Shown: piece after piece, positions 27,005 through 35,205 of the stretch
How the letters are laid out: each line of letters begins with the position of its first letter
How positions within the stretch are numbered: position 1 is the first letter of the stretch
Origin: an uncultured Dorea sp.
Lineage (GTDB): Bacteria > Bacillota > Clostridia > Lachnospirales > Lachnospiraceae
Direction: 5' to 3'
Assembly (NCBI GenBank): GCA_910584095.1
Contig: CAJTYU010000013.1
Coordinates: 1 to 64,000 of the forward strand
Length of the DNA stretch: 64,000 bases
Program-made: the position numbers and the translations under genes
Notes under the pieces: generated by a model
Databases searched by the model: none
Seen by the model: the letters and a program-made list of their open reading frames with translations, nothing else
Told to the model about the DNA's origin: nothing

Positions 27005-27798
27005 CAAAGCAGCGTACCTCCTCTCGTATTTTCCTCCTCCATCCCGCTGGTAAACAGCGTAAACAGACAGATAATGGCAAGCAGGATCAGTGCGATCATC
27101 GAACCTCCGTGCCAGTTATAGGCCGCAAAATAGCTTCCGATCAGACTTCCCATAATATAGGTGCTGTTATAGAGCATATCCAGCACCACATAGTTGGTCA
27201 TCGCCGGCAGAAATACCATAGACACGCCGCTTATGATCCCGGGCAGGGATAATGGCAGCGTCACCTTCAGAAAGGCCTGCGCCTCCCCCGCTCCCAGATC
27301 CCTCGCCGCCTCAAGGAGCGCCCCATCCAGTCTGGAAATCGTCGTGTAGATCGGAAGGATCATAAAAGGCAGGAAATCGTAGCTCATCCCGACCACCGTA
27401 TTGAAAAAAGGATGGTAGGCCAGATTCCCCTCAAGCCATGTAAGGATCTCTTTCAGCGCCGTAATCCGCAGCGAAAAGTTGATCCACATGGGAATCACAA
27501 ACAGCATCACCAGCACCGACTTTGCCTTCAGTCTGCTGACCGCAAGGATATAGGCCGCCGGATAGGCCATAAGCAGGCATACCGCCGTCGTAACGACCGC
27601 AACGCCAAAACTGTAAAACAGCGTCCCCAGAGTATTCGGGTCCGAGAAAAAACCGGTCAGGTTCTCCGTGGTAAACTGCCCCTGCCCATTGCTAAAAGCA
27701 TAGTAAAGCAGCACGAACAGCGGCGCCGCTACAAAAAGCAGTAAAAAGACTGCATATGGAATTCCCAGCATTTTTCTGGAAAACTTCAACTGTCTCAT
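27004..27798 (-). CDS. potB: Polyamine ABC transporter permease PotB-like
   Basis: A 264-aa permease with about six membrane segments and the EAA motif EAARDLGAGEAQAFLKVTLP. It lies between potA (10-bp gap) and potC (1-nt overlap), in the usual potABCD order. Confidence 0.93.
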   Translation of the reverse strand: MRQLKFSRKMLGIPYAVFLLLFVAAPLFVLLYYAFSNGQGQFTTENLTGFFSDPNTLGTLFYSFGVAVVTTAVCLLMAYPAAYILAVSRLKAKSVLVMLFVIPMWINFSLRITALKEILTWLEGNLAYHPFFNTVVGMSYDFLPFMILPIYTTISRLDGALLEAARDLGAGEAQAFLKVTLPLSLPGIISGVSMVFLPAMTNYVVLDMLYNSTYIMGSLIGSYFAAYNWHGGSMIALILLAIICLFTLFTSGMEEENTRGGTLL

Positions 27799-27807
27799 AG
27801 TCTCCTC

Positions 27808-29247
27808 CTATCTTTTTACCGTAAATGTCATCTTCGGTTCGGGCATAATAAGCCCCACCTGATCCTCCATATTCCACAGGTACTCGTCGTCCACCACGAA
27901 ATCCTGCTCCAGCTCCGTATGAATCACATAGCTGTAATGATCCCCTTTGTAGATCAGGTTGCTGATATAACCTTCCACCAGCCCTTCGCTGATCTCGTCG
28001 GTCATCCGGATATCCTGCGGCTGTATGGAGACAAGGATCCGCAGTTTCTGCCGATCAAGCTCCAGCCCATTGGCATCCAGAACGGTTCCGTCTGCATCCA
28101 GCCTGCTTCCTTTGACCAAATCCGTCAGCCTCACGTCCAGCACGGTTCCGTTATACTCCAGTTCAAAATTCTTATTGATTTCCGCCTGAAAGATATTGGT
28201 ATGATCCTCCGCAAGCATGATGTGGATGTTATCCGGCTCCACCGCTACGCCCACGCGCTCTCCCTCCGCCGCCGAGCGGACGGACTGGGCCACGATCTCA
28301 TTTTTCCCGGACTCCACCGTAATCTCATAATGGATCCCTTTAAAGATCACGGACGAAACCACTCCTCTGATGATCCCCCTCTCCGGCTTCGTCAGGATCA
28401 CGTCCTCCGGCCTTACCACCGCCGTAATGTGCGTTCCTTCCTCCACGTCGTCCACACAGGCAAATTCCCCGCCGCAGAACCGGGCCTTCTTCTTTCCGGT
28501 CATAATTCCGTTAAAAATATTGCTGTCCCCGATAAAATCAGCCACAAAGGCGTTCACCGGCTCGTTGTAAATATCCTCCGGCGTGCCGATCTGCTGCATC
28601 TTCCCCTCCGACATTACCACGATCTTATCCGACATGGTAAGGGCCTCTTCCTGATCATGAGTCACGTAAATAAAGGTAATCCCAAGCTCCCGGTGCATCT
28701 CCTTTAACTCCAGCTGCATTTCCTTGCGCATCTTCAAATCCAGCGCCCCCAAAGGTTCGTCTAAGAGCAGGATCTGAGGCTCGTTTACCACCGCCCTCGC
28801 GATCGCCACCCTCTGCTGCTGGCCGCCGGATAAGGTATCCGTCTTCCGGTTCTCAAACCCTTCCAGATCCACCAGCTCCAGCACCTTCTTCACCTTCTTC
28901 TCGATTAAGCGCCTTGGCATCTTTCTCTGCTTTAACCCAAAGGCAATGTTGTCAAAAATATTCATATGAGGAAACAGCGCGTACCTCTGGAACACCGTAT
29001 TGATCGGCCTCTTATTCGGCGGAAGACTGGTGATCGGCTTTCCGTTCAGCAGGATCTCCCCCTCCGTAGGGATATCAAAACCCGCAATCATTCGAAGCGT
29101 CGTCGTCTTCCCACAGCCGGAGGGGCCTAAAAAGGTCACGAACTCCCCCTGCTTCACCTCCAGATTAAAATCCGAAACCGCCGAGAATCCGTCCTCATAA
29201 GTCTTCGTAATGTGTTTTAATTCAATAATATTCGTCCTTTTATCCAT
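27808..29247 (-). CDS. potA: Polyamine ABC transporter ATPase PotA-like, with enlarged C-terminus
   Basis: Walker A GPSGCGKTT (about 39-47), Q-loop NTVFQRYALFPHM, signature LSGGQQQRVAIARA, Walker B LLLDEPLGALD and switch His in VTHDQEEA. The C-terminal TOBE-type region is unusually long: 479 aa in total against about 350-380. An inserted stretch around residues 340-420 (FEYN-like segments repeating LDADGTVLDANG) lies before the last beta strands. The core is intact. It starts 20 bp after the XRE-cupin gene, forming regulator-potABCD. Confidence 0.93.
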   Translation of the reverse strand: MDKRTNIIELKHITKTYEDGFSAVSDFNLEVKQGEFVTFLGPSGCGKTTTLRMIAGFDIPTEGEILLNGKPITSLPPNKRPINTVFQRYALFPHMNIFDNIAFGLKQRKMPRRLIEKKVKKVLELVDLEGFENRKTDTLSGGQQQRVAIARAVVNEPQILLLDEPLGALDLKMRKEMQLELKEMHRELGITFIYVTHDQEEALTMSDKIVVMSEGKMQQIGTPEDIYNEPVNAFVADFIGDSNIFNGIMTGKKKARFCGGEFACVDDVEEGTHITAVVRPEDVILTKPERGIIRGVVSSVIFKGIHYEITVESGKNEIVAQSVRSAAEGERVGVAVEPDNIHIMLAEDHTNIFQAEINKNFELEYNGTVLDVRLTDLVKGSRLDADGTVLDANGLELDRQKLRILVSIQPQDIRMTDEISEGLVEGYISNLIYKGDHYSYVIHTELEQDFVVDDEYLWNMEDQVGLIMPEPKMTFTVKR

Positions 29248-29267
29248 CTCTCAACCTCTTGCTTCTG

Positions 29268-29825
29268 CTAAAATGTAGGGGGCGTGCTGACCCAGATAAA
29301 CTTCGCAGGTCCATTACCCGGATTCTCAAGCCGATGCTTCCATTTGGCCGGATAATAAAAGCACTCCCCCTCCTTCACCTGATACGCCTTCTCTCCCAGA
29401 TACAGCGTAAGCCGGCCGGATATCAGGTATCCAAATTCCTCTCCGTCATGGGGCTTATCCTCAAACAGACTCTGATGAGGCTGCACTACCACTAAAAGAG
29501 GCTCCATCTGATACTTTTGGGCTGTCGGCACAATCCACTGAATGCTGTTCCCCGCTTCGTCCACTTTTTCAAAAAACCCCTCTTCCGAAAAAACAAAATG
29601 CTCCTCCTCTGTTTCCTTAAAAAAGTCGGAAGCCGTTGTTCCCAAACACTCGATCAAATCCAGAAGGGTTACCACCGACGGAGATACCTGCCCTCTTTCA
29701 AGCTGGGAAATAAATCCCTTAGTAAGCTCCGTCCTGTCCGCCAGCTCCTGCTGAGTAAAACCGTTCCGGTTCCTCAGATCCCTGATCTTCCTTCCAATCT
29801 GCTCATTTACATAGTCAACCTCCAT
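29268..29825 (-). CDS. XRE-family regulator with C-terminal cupin (PuuR-like)
   Basis: An N-terminal helix-turn-helix (about 8-62; FTQQELADRTELTKGFISQL) and a C-terminal cupin_2 domain (about 110-182; GEEFGYLISGRLTLYLGEKA, PAKWKHRLENPG). In this architecture the cupin senses a small ligand, often a polyamine. It is the first gene of the pot operon and probably its autoregulated repressor. The start at 29825 fits the HTH; an in-frame start at 29876 would add 17 residues and lacks a ribosome site. Confidence 0.88.
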   Translation of the reverse strand: MEVDYVNEQIGRKIRDLRNRNGFTQQELADRTELTKGFISQLERGQVSPSVVTLLDLIECLGTTASDFFKETEEEHFVFSEEGFFEKVDEAGNSIQWIVPTAQKYQMEPLLVVVQPHQSLFEDKPHDGEEFGYLISGRLTLYLGEKAYQVKEGECFYYPAKWKHRLENPGNGPAKFIWVSTPPTF

Positions 29826-29861
29826 AAGACCCTCGTTCCTTTCTTTGATTTGCAATATATC

Positions 29862-29922
29862 TAAACTAAAAATCAATTTTTACTAAACTTCTGCACGGAA
29901 TTAATTATACTACTATTAAACT
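29862..29922 (-). promoter_or_regulatory. Phased AGTTTA repeats, candidate XRE operator
   Basis: The hexamer AGTTTA occurs three times on the minus strand at 29862-29867, 29884-29889 and 29917-29922. Spacings are 22 and 33 bp, close to 2 and 3 helical turns. One copy lies in the promoter spacer and two lie after the predicted start, a layout suited to autorepression. Confidence 0.4.
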
Positions 29923-29931
29923 TTTTGTCAA
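29904..29931 (-). promoter_or_regulatory. Sigma-A promoter of the XRE-potABCD operon
   Basis: Minus-strand TTGACA (29931-29926) and TATAAT (29909-29904), both perfect, with a 16-bp spacer. Confidence 0.85.
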
Positions 29932-29980
29932 TTATCAGAACTATATTTTTCTATTCTTTCCACCGCAGATTTTGGAATCC

Positions 29981-30011
29981 CTATAGTAGATTTCTAGAAA
30001 AAAATCTATAG
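29981..30011. repeat. Short inverted repeat
   Basis: CTATAG-T-AGATTT (29981-29993) and AAATCTATAG (30002-30011) form a 10-bp stem with one bulge, next to the terminator of the DUF4190 gene. It may extend that terminator. Confidence 0.5.
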
Positions 30012-30056
30012 AAAAGGAGACCGCCGCACATGGTTCGTGCGAAAGCCTCCTTTTTT
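30012..30056. terminator. Terminator after the DUF4190-like gene
   Basis: AAAAGGAG (30012-30019) pairs with CTCCTTTT (30047-30054), with an inner GCAC/GTGC helix. There are T-runs on both strands. Confidence 0.7.
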
Positions 30057-30078
30057 CAAATCATCCCCATGGCCGTTT

Positions 30079-30687
30079 CTAAAACATTCCCATGACCACG
30101 ATAAAATTAAAGACCCACATAACGATGGATATAATGATTCCCACAACGCTGAGTACCCTTCCGGCAGTTGCCATACCCGCCTTACTGGAACCGGCTCCCA
30201 TTCTTCCCCTTGAAAATCCGATACATCCCAGCACAATGCCCACGATCGGAATCACAAATCCCGCGATCGATGCCAGTATCCCCAATACCAGCGCCATCGT
30301 GGCCGCCCCGGAATTATCCACGGTCTGTACAGGAATCGGATACCCTCCGGACATCTGTCCTCCCTGCGGAAGCGGCTGCTGCAGGATCGCAAGGAGTTGT
30401 TCTAAGCTCTCCTTATAAGGCTTCTTCTGCAGAGTCCCCACAAATCCGTCCAGATTCCACTCTCCTCCAAAAGTTCCCTTCATCCACGCCTCCAGATGGA
30501 AGACTCCGTTCATATATCCCCATTTCAGATACTTATACCCTTCGATCGCAGCATCCCCGGTGCGGTATGCCGGCTCTCCCTTCCAGCCTGACATAATAAA
30601 CCCATTCTTCTGAAGATAATCATCCATAATAAACTGTACAAAATCCCCCGGCTTATTTAAGACCACTTCTCTCACATATCTCGCCAT
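30079..30687 (-). CDS. DUF4190-like membrane protein of unknown function
   Basis: A 202-aa protein. The soluble N-terminal half (about 1-110) contains WKGEPAYRTGDAAIEGYKYL and resembles uncharacterised Firmicute proteins. A Gly/Pro linker follows, then a C-terminal DUF4190-type hairpin of two membrane segments (about 130-158 and 178-200) with GCIGFSRGRMG between. The function is unknown. It lies 25 bp downstream of marR on the same strand, so possibly cotranscribed with it. Confidence 0.72.
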   Translation of the reverse strand: MARYVREVVLNKPGDFVQFIMDDYLQKNGFIMSGWKGEPAYRTGDAAIEGYKYLKWGYMNGVFHLEAWMKGTFGGEWNLDGFVGTLQKKPYKESLEQLLAILQQPLPQGGQMSGGYPIPVQTVDNSGAATMALVLGILASIAGFVIPIVGIVLGCIGFSRGRMGAGSSKAGMATAGRVLSVVGIIISIVMWVFNFIVVMGMF

Positions 30688-30712
30688 AATTCTCCCATTC
30701 CTTTCTTCTTAA

Positions 30713-31219
30713 TTATTCAATCTTTATTAATTCCTTCGATGAAGAATCTTCCGGATCATCAATAAGCCTGTCAGCCAGAATATCCAGAACCGTTACAAAC
30801 TTATTTATATGCTCCTGCGGAACATCTTTCAGAACCTCTTCCATCTTATCAATAAAATCTTTTTTAACAAATTTGCAGTAATCAGTATACACGCTTCGTC
30901 CAAGTGCGGACGGCTGAATGATAACATCTTTCCTATTATTAACAGAATGGTACTTTTCCAACAGCCCTTTACTCAGCATTTGTTTGACATTTTTTGAAAA
31001 AGCGCTGGATGAAATCCCAAGCCTCAAAGCAATTTCCGCCATATTTTGATACTTCTCTTCATTTTCAAGTATATATTCCAGAACCTGGATTTCTGCTGCA
31101 GAAATGAGAATATCTGTCCCATATGACATCCTTTTCCGATATGTTCTTGCATATGTATTAGCATACTTTATTATCTTTTCCATAAATAAGCGATATTCTC
31201 CAAGCCATTCCAGTTTCAT
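30713..31219 (-). CDS. MarR-family transcriptional regulator
   Basis: A 168-aa winged-helix protein with the MarR core (about 40-130): MAEIALRLGISSSAFSKNVKQML as recognition region and the wing NNRKDVIIQPSALGRSVY. It is divergent from the membrane alpha/beta hydrolase. A 43-bp palindrome between them is the likely operator. Base composition is more AT-rich than the housekeeping genes. Confidence 0.85.
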   Translation of the reverse strand: MKLEWLGEYRLFMEKIIKYANTYARTYRKRMSYGTDILISAAEIQVLEYILENEEKYQNMAEIALRLGISSSAFSKNVKQMLSKGLLEKYHSVNNRKDVIIQPSALGRSVYTDYCKFVKKDFIDKMEEVLKDVPQEHINKFVTVLDILADRLIDDPEDSSSKELIKIE

Positions 31220-31329
31220 CTGTGAACCTCCAGAAATATTTAATTCATTATAACAATTTAAATCTTAAATTACAATAAATTATAAAAAGTATTTGGTTAT
31301 TTTTCACAAAATCACTAATTTAATTTTGT

Positions 31330-31372
31330 ATATAATATATATTGTTTCCATCGGAAATAATATGTATTATAT
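31330..31372. promoter_or_regulatory. 43-bp palindrome, likely MarR operator
   Basis: Two 20-bp arms centred on ATC (31350-31352) match at 18 of 20 positions. The innermost part is TTTCC-ATC-GGAAA. TATAAT at 31331-31336 lies inside the left arm, so binding would block a plus-strand promoter. MarR proteins typically bind palindromes of about 20 bp, and this is twice that length. Confidence 0.6.
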
Positions 31373-31406
31373 TATTTATAATTATATCAACTGTAGAAAT
31401 AATCGA

Positions 31407-31477
31407 AAGGAGGTGGAACTATTATTTCCCGACAAAGAGAGATTCTATTTTTTATGACAATGGAGGATAAAAAATGA
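31407..31477 (+). other. Leader with a strong Shine-Dalgarno site and a short non-ATG frame
   Basis: AAAGGAGGTGG (31406-31416) is followed at normal spacing by ATT codons, not ATG. That frame stays open for about 18 codons and stops at a TGA overlapping the hydrolase ATG (ATGA). It may be a leader peptide starting at ATT, or a relic. The hydrolase itself has its own GGAGG at 31462-31466. Confidence 0.3.
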
Positions 31478-33402
31478 ACAGCCACAAATCAAAAAAAATT
31501 TTCAGCATTGCCCTGACACTTATTTTGGCAGGAAATATTTTAGCCTGTATGATTCAGACAAGTTTTGGAAAGGTATCTGTAAAAGATATTTATTTGCCTG
31601 CTGAAAACCAAAATTATCTACACGCGCTTGCATTTATTCCAAAATCAGCATCCCCTGAAAACAAAGCGCCCGCCATTATAACGACACACGGATACTTAAA
31701 CAGCGCCGAAGTACAAGACGCTGCCTGCATTGAATTGTCGAGAAGAGGTTTTGTTGTAATAGCGCTTGACAATTATAACCATGGTCTTTCAAGCTGCGTT
31801 GACGACATGATGATTGCCGACGCCGTACAGACGGGCGGCGGTATAAAGGCAATGGTTGAATATTGTGCCAGCGGAATAATGGACTATATCGATACAGACC
31901 GAATTGGCCTTATGGGACATTCCATGGGTGCAAATGGAGCAAAAGAAACTGCCTTTTATTACAGCGGATTGTATGATGAAGCGATAGAAGCCGCAAAATC
32001 CCCCACTTCTGATGGGGGAAAAGAAATTACGGAATCAGAACAGGCCTATTGTAATTCAATAATGAAGGTCAAAGCTCTGCTTCCTACCGGACAGGTACCT
32101 AATTTTCTCAATTATTCCGGCATAGACTGGAAATGGACACAGCTTAGATGTAATGCAGGAATCGTCTACGGCTCTTACGAAGAGTGCGGCTATGCTAATA
32201 GTACCGGCAATGCCAGAGTACTAGGAGACGCTGCAGAAACTGTCGAAATGATGCAAAGCGCCGATCCTTCTATAGACTTTGTTGAAGAAGGCGTATATTA
32301 TGGCAATAAAGACGATGGGACTATGCGCGTAATTTATCAACCCCTCAGTACGCATCCGCTTATCCATTTTATGCCTGATGCTGCTAAGGATATCATTGAT
32401 TTCTGGACATATACTTTTGATATGAAAACTGGACTTTCATCCAGTAACCAGACATTCTTTTTTAAAGAATTATGCAATCTGATTGCAATGATTGGTCTTT
32501 TCATGCTTATTATTCCTCTTTGCGATTTACTTCTGACTTTTCCATGCTTTACTGGACTTAGAGGACGGCCTGACTCCAAACTTCCATATGTTACAGGCAC
32601 TAGAAAAAGAATATACTGGATTGGCGCAGCTGCTGGAGGTTTAGTATCATTGGGCGCTGCATTCCTGTCGATCATAGCGGTTCCTACAGCAGATGCTTCT
32701 ATAAATAATGGGTATTTACAGACAAGCGTTACCTTTTTTGCCGTACCGGTAATGAATACGATAGGTTTTTGGACGCTTCTGTGTGCTATCTGGCAATTTG
32801 CATGGTTCTTCTGGCAGTACAGAAAGGACAAAACCGCAGGCATCGATCGGGATTCGGCTCTTGGATTAAAAACTACAATAAAAGAGCTTTGGAAATCAAT
32901 CGGCCTTTCTGCCGCAATCATCGTTATTCTTTACATTATCGTATGGTTTTGTAAATGGGCCTTTAATACAGATTTCCGATTTTGGACCCCTGCGGTTAAA
33001 ACCTTTAATGTTGAAAAAATGATATATTTTCTTCCATATTTACCAGCATTTTTTGCATTTTACCTTGGAAATTCACTGATTGTTAACAGCGCTGGAAGAT
33101 TTGAAAAAATCAGTGAAAAAAAGGAACTCTGGATACATGCATTTACCAATATTATCGGCTGCTTTCTCTTTTGGGCAATCCAGTATATTCCTTTATTCCT
33201 TGGGGGTGAAATAATTGTTAAAGGTCAATGGATGAATGTTCTTGTTATCGCATTTTGTATCTGGCAGTTGTTTATCGCGCCGTTTTTACTTAGAAAATTC
33301 TATAATCTTACTGGAAAACACTGGGTTGGCTCACTGACACTATCTAGCTTTTATGTGTTGATTGGTATTATGAATACAGCCATCCACAGTACCTTGTTTT
33401 AA
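31474..33402 (+). CDS. Membrane-embedded alpha/beta hydrolase
   Basis: A 642-aa protein with an N-terminal membrane segment (about 9-28), an extracellular alpha/beta-hydrolase domain (about 40-310) and a C-terminal region of about seven or eight membrane segments (about 335-640). The nucleophile elbow GHSMG places the catalytic Ser at about 150. ITTHGYLNS provides the oxyanion-side HG and FVVIALDNYNHG follows. The acid and His are not certain; HPLIHF near 300 is a candidate. Natural substrate unknown. It is AT-rich compared with neighbours and divergent from marR, so likely MarR-controlled and possibly acquired. Confidence 0.8.
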   Translation: MNSHKSKKIFSIALTLILAGNILACMIQTSFGKVSVKDIYLPAENQNYLHALAFIPKSASPENKAPAIITTHGYLNSAEVQDAACIELSRRGFVVIALDNYNHGLSSCVDDMMIADAVQTGGGIKAMVEYCASGIMDYIDTDRIGLMGHSMGANGAKETAFYYSGLYDEAIEAAKSPTSDGGKEITESEQAYCNSIMKVKALLPTGQVPNFLNYSGIDWKWTQLRCNAGIVYGSYEECGYANSTGNARVLGDAAETVEMMQSADPSIDFVEEGVYYGNKDDGTMRVIYQPLSTHPLIHFMPDAAKDIIDFWTYTFDMKTGLSSSNQTFFFKELCNLIAMIGLFMLIIPLCDLLLTFPCFTGLRGRPDSKLPYVTGTRKRIYWIGAAAGGLVSLGAAFLSIIAVPTADASINNGYLQTSVTFFAVPVMNTIGFWTLLCAIWQFAWFFWQYRKDKTAGIDRDSALGLKTTIKELWKSIGLSAAIIVILYIIVWFCKWAFNTDFRFWTPAVKTFNVEKMIYFLPYLPAFFAFYLGNSLIVNSAGRFEKISEKKELWIHAFTNIIGCFLFWAIQYIPLFLGGEIIVKGQWMNVLVIAFCIWQLFIAPFLLRKFYNLTGKHWVGSLTLSSFYVLIGIMNTAIHSTLF

Positions 33403-33425
33403 GTAACTTACTTGATTCTGCATGC

Positions 33426-33489
33426 ATCGGCAGATAAGAGGTCAGAATTAAGCAGTTCTGCTGTTTTTACCGGCCTCCTATCTGTCGGC
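33426..33489. terminator. Bidirectional terminator between hydrolase and spoIIIAH
   Basis: TCGGCAGATAAGAGG and CCTCCTATCTGTCGG form an imperfect long stem, with an inner AGCAG-TT-CTGCT and a TTTTT inside. It lies between convergent genes. Confidence 0.55.
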
Positions 33490-33539
33490 GTCTATTTATA
33501 CAACCTTTTCCTTCACAATATTTACAACGCCTATGTATT

Positions 33540-34172
33540 TTATTTCCCTTCCGTATTAATCGGCGTAATCACAATATTCTCCGCCGCTATCCCTGTTTTT
33601 CTTGTTACGATATCTTCGATCTGCGCCCGGTTCGCATCGGAAAGCTCCGCCGCGCTGACGACGATATCCGCCCCTTCCTGCGTCAAACTGACAACTGCCT
33701 GATCAAATCCCTTTGAGGCAAGAAGGGTCTCCGCAGCCGCTTCTTTCTCTGCAAGATCCGTCAGGGCCAGAAGCTGATTCACCGCCTCTTGTTTCTGGTC
33801 GTCGCTTAAATTCTGGTTGTCAATAATCTCCATCAGAGACTCTTTATTCTTTGCCCTCACCTGTTCTCTGGTGACCTTGGCTTCCGCCACCACCGCGCTG
33901 GCGTCCCCGCTGGTAAGCACCGCCTCCCCCGGCGTCCCCTCTACGGTTCCGTCTGTTTCTTCGCTGTCGTTGCTTGCAATCTCTCCATCCGTCTCCGCTA
34001 AATCTTCTTCTGAAATATCCAGAAGCTCCATGTTCGCAAGCTCGCTGTTTGCTTCCGCCGCGTCCTTTTCTCCTCCGAAAATACGCCCTGAGTAATTCAG
34101 ATACCCTGCAACTGCGATCATAACGGCCAGCGCTGCAATGATCACCTGATTTCTACGAAATATTCGTTTCAC
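33540..34172 (-). CDS. spoIIIAH: Stage III sporulation protein AH
   Basis: The forespore-facing channel partner of SpoIIQ/GerM in the feeding tube. One N-terminal membrane segment (about 9-26), a long acidic Ser/Glu/Asp-rich linker (about 32-100), and the C-terminal YscJ/FliF-like domain (about 105-208). It is the last gene of the complete spoIIIA operon, 23 bp after AG. Confidence 0.93.
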   Translation of the reverse strand: MKRIFRRNQVIIAALAVMIAVAGYLNYSGRIFGGEKDAAEANSELANMELLDISEEDLAETDGEIASNDSEETDGTVEGTPGEAVLTSGDASAVVAEAKVTREQVRAKNKESLMEIIDNQNLSDDQKQEAVNQLLALTDLAEKEAAAETLLASKGFDQAVVSLTQEGADIVVSAAELSDANRAQIEDIVTRKTGIAAENIVITPINTEGK

Positions 34173-34195
34173 TGTTCATCCTCCTTGAGATAGAT

Positions 34196-34861
34196 TTAAT
34201 TGCTCTTCATTACCTTTATTTTATGCGTGTCTATTTCAAATAATGCTTGCACAGCCTCAGTTATATTCTGAACCGTCACTGCATCGTCCCCTCCTTCTGC
34301 AATTACGATGACTCCCTCCACCACCGGCGTCATCTCCTTAGTCACATAAGGCTCTCCATTTCCGTCTCCTCCGGAATATACCGTCTGCTTTGAACTAACA
34401 TTATGAATCGTGCTGCGGCTTCCTCCCTGACTGTCCGTCTCCTGAACGGATTCGCTCTCGCTGTCCGTATCCTTCTCGATAATCCGTTCCGAGCCGGATG
34501 CAAGCGTCACCATGACCTCTGTCCTCCCCACTCCTTCTACCTTCGATAGAACTGCCGCAAGCTTTCCTTCCAGATAATCCGCGTAATTCTCCCCGTCAGA
34601 ATCTCCCCCATCCCTTATTGAAGCGGCGTCCGTCCTTTCCCTTCTGTCAGTCAGCGCGTCCTTCTTCCCGTCTGATACCGGAAGAGCGATCACCAAAAGC
34701 AGCACTCCCACAAGCAAGGCGATCACCAGCCTGTCTTTTTTCATAAGGGTTCCCAAAAGCTTTTCCTTTAGATGCTCCGGAATAGGTATCTGTTTTTTCC
34801 TTCTATCTTCCAATTCGAATTTCCCCCACTTCAATCTTTCCTGCTTCCCAAGCTTTCCCAT
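34196..34861 (-). CDS. spoIIIAG: Stage III sporulation protein AG
   Basis: A ring-forming protein of the mother cell-forespore channel. A single membrane segment (about 45-65), then a SpoIIIAG domain with GVGRTEVMVTLASGSERIIE and VTKEMTPVVEGVIVIAEGG. The given ATG at 34861 lacks a good ribosome site and would overlap AF by 59 nt. A TTG at 34813 behind GGGGGA, overlapping AF by 11 nt, is a plausible true start. Confidence 0.92.
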   Translation of the reverse strand: MGKLGKQERLKWGKFELEDRRKKQIPIPEHLKEKLLGTLMKKDRLVIALLVGVLLLVIALPVSDGKKDALTDRRERTDAASIRDGGDSDGENYADYLEGKLAAVLSKVEGVGRTEVMVTLASGSERIIEKDTDSESESVQETDSQGGSRSTIHNVSSKQTVYSGGDGNGEPYVTKEMTPVVEGVIVIAEGGDDAVTVQNITEAVQALFEIDTHKIKVMKSN

Positions 34862-35195
34862 TCCCGTCGGTATCCCAGACTTCTGCCCCCTCGGATCCGT
34901 CTCCCGGAATCCTTCTTTCTTCGTAAGCGCCGGACACCTCTTCCTCTAATTCTTGTATTTTCTCTTCCATTTGTTCCGCCGCCGCTTCATATCTGCTTTC
35001 CGCCGAGCGTATATACCCTTCCCCCTCCAGCCCGGATAAACGGATTACCGGTGACAGAATCAGCAGGATCAAGATAATCCCTGTAAAAAGCCGTATATAT
35101 TTCCGATAACCTTCCCCCGCCGCTGCCTGCATAACAAGCGTAACCAGAATCATATAATATGCTATTTTCTGAATCCATTCACAGAAATACTCCAC
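34803..35195 (-). CDS. spoIIIAF: Stage III sporulation protein AF
   Basis: A membrane protein with two N-terminal segments (about 8-26 and 33-52 counted from the GTG) and a charged cytoplasmic remainder. I choose the GTG at 35195 (VEYFCEWIQKIAYYMIL) because AGGTGG precedes it and it lies 11 nt after the AE stop. An ATG at 35240 inside AE is the alternative. Confidence 0.88.
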   Translation of the reverse strand: MEYFCEWIQKIAYYMILVTLVMQAAAGEGYRKYIRLFTGIILILLILSPVIRLSGLEGEGYIRSAESRYEAAAEQMEEKIQELEEEVSGAYEERRIPGDGSEGAEVWDTDGNGKAWEAGKIEVGEIRIGR

Positions 35196-35205
35196 CTTTT
35201 CCACC

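Noticed and set aside
26162..27121. Plus-strand open frame opposite potC
   Set aside because: Low-complexity Arg/His-rich product antisense to a clear permease gene.
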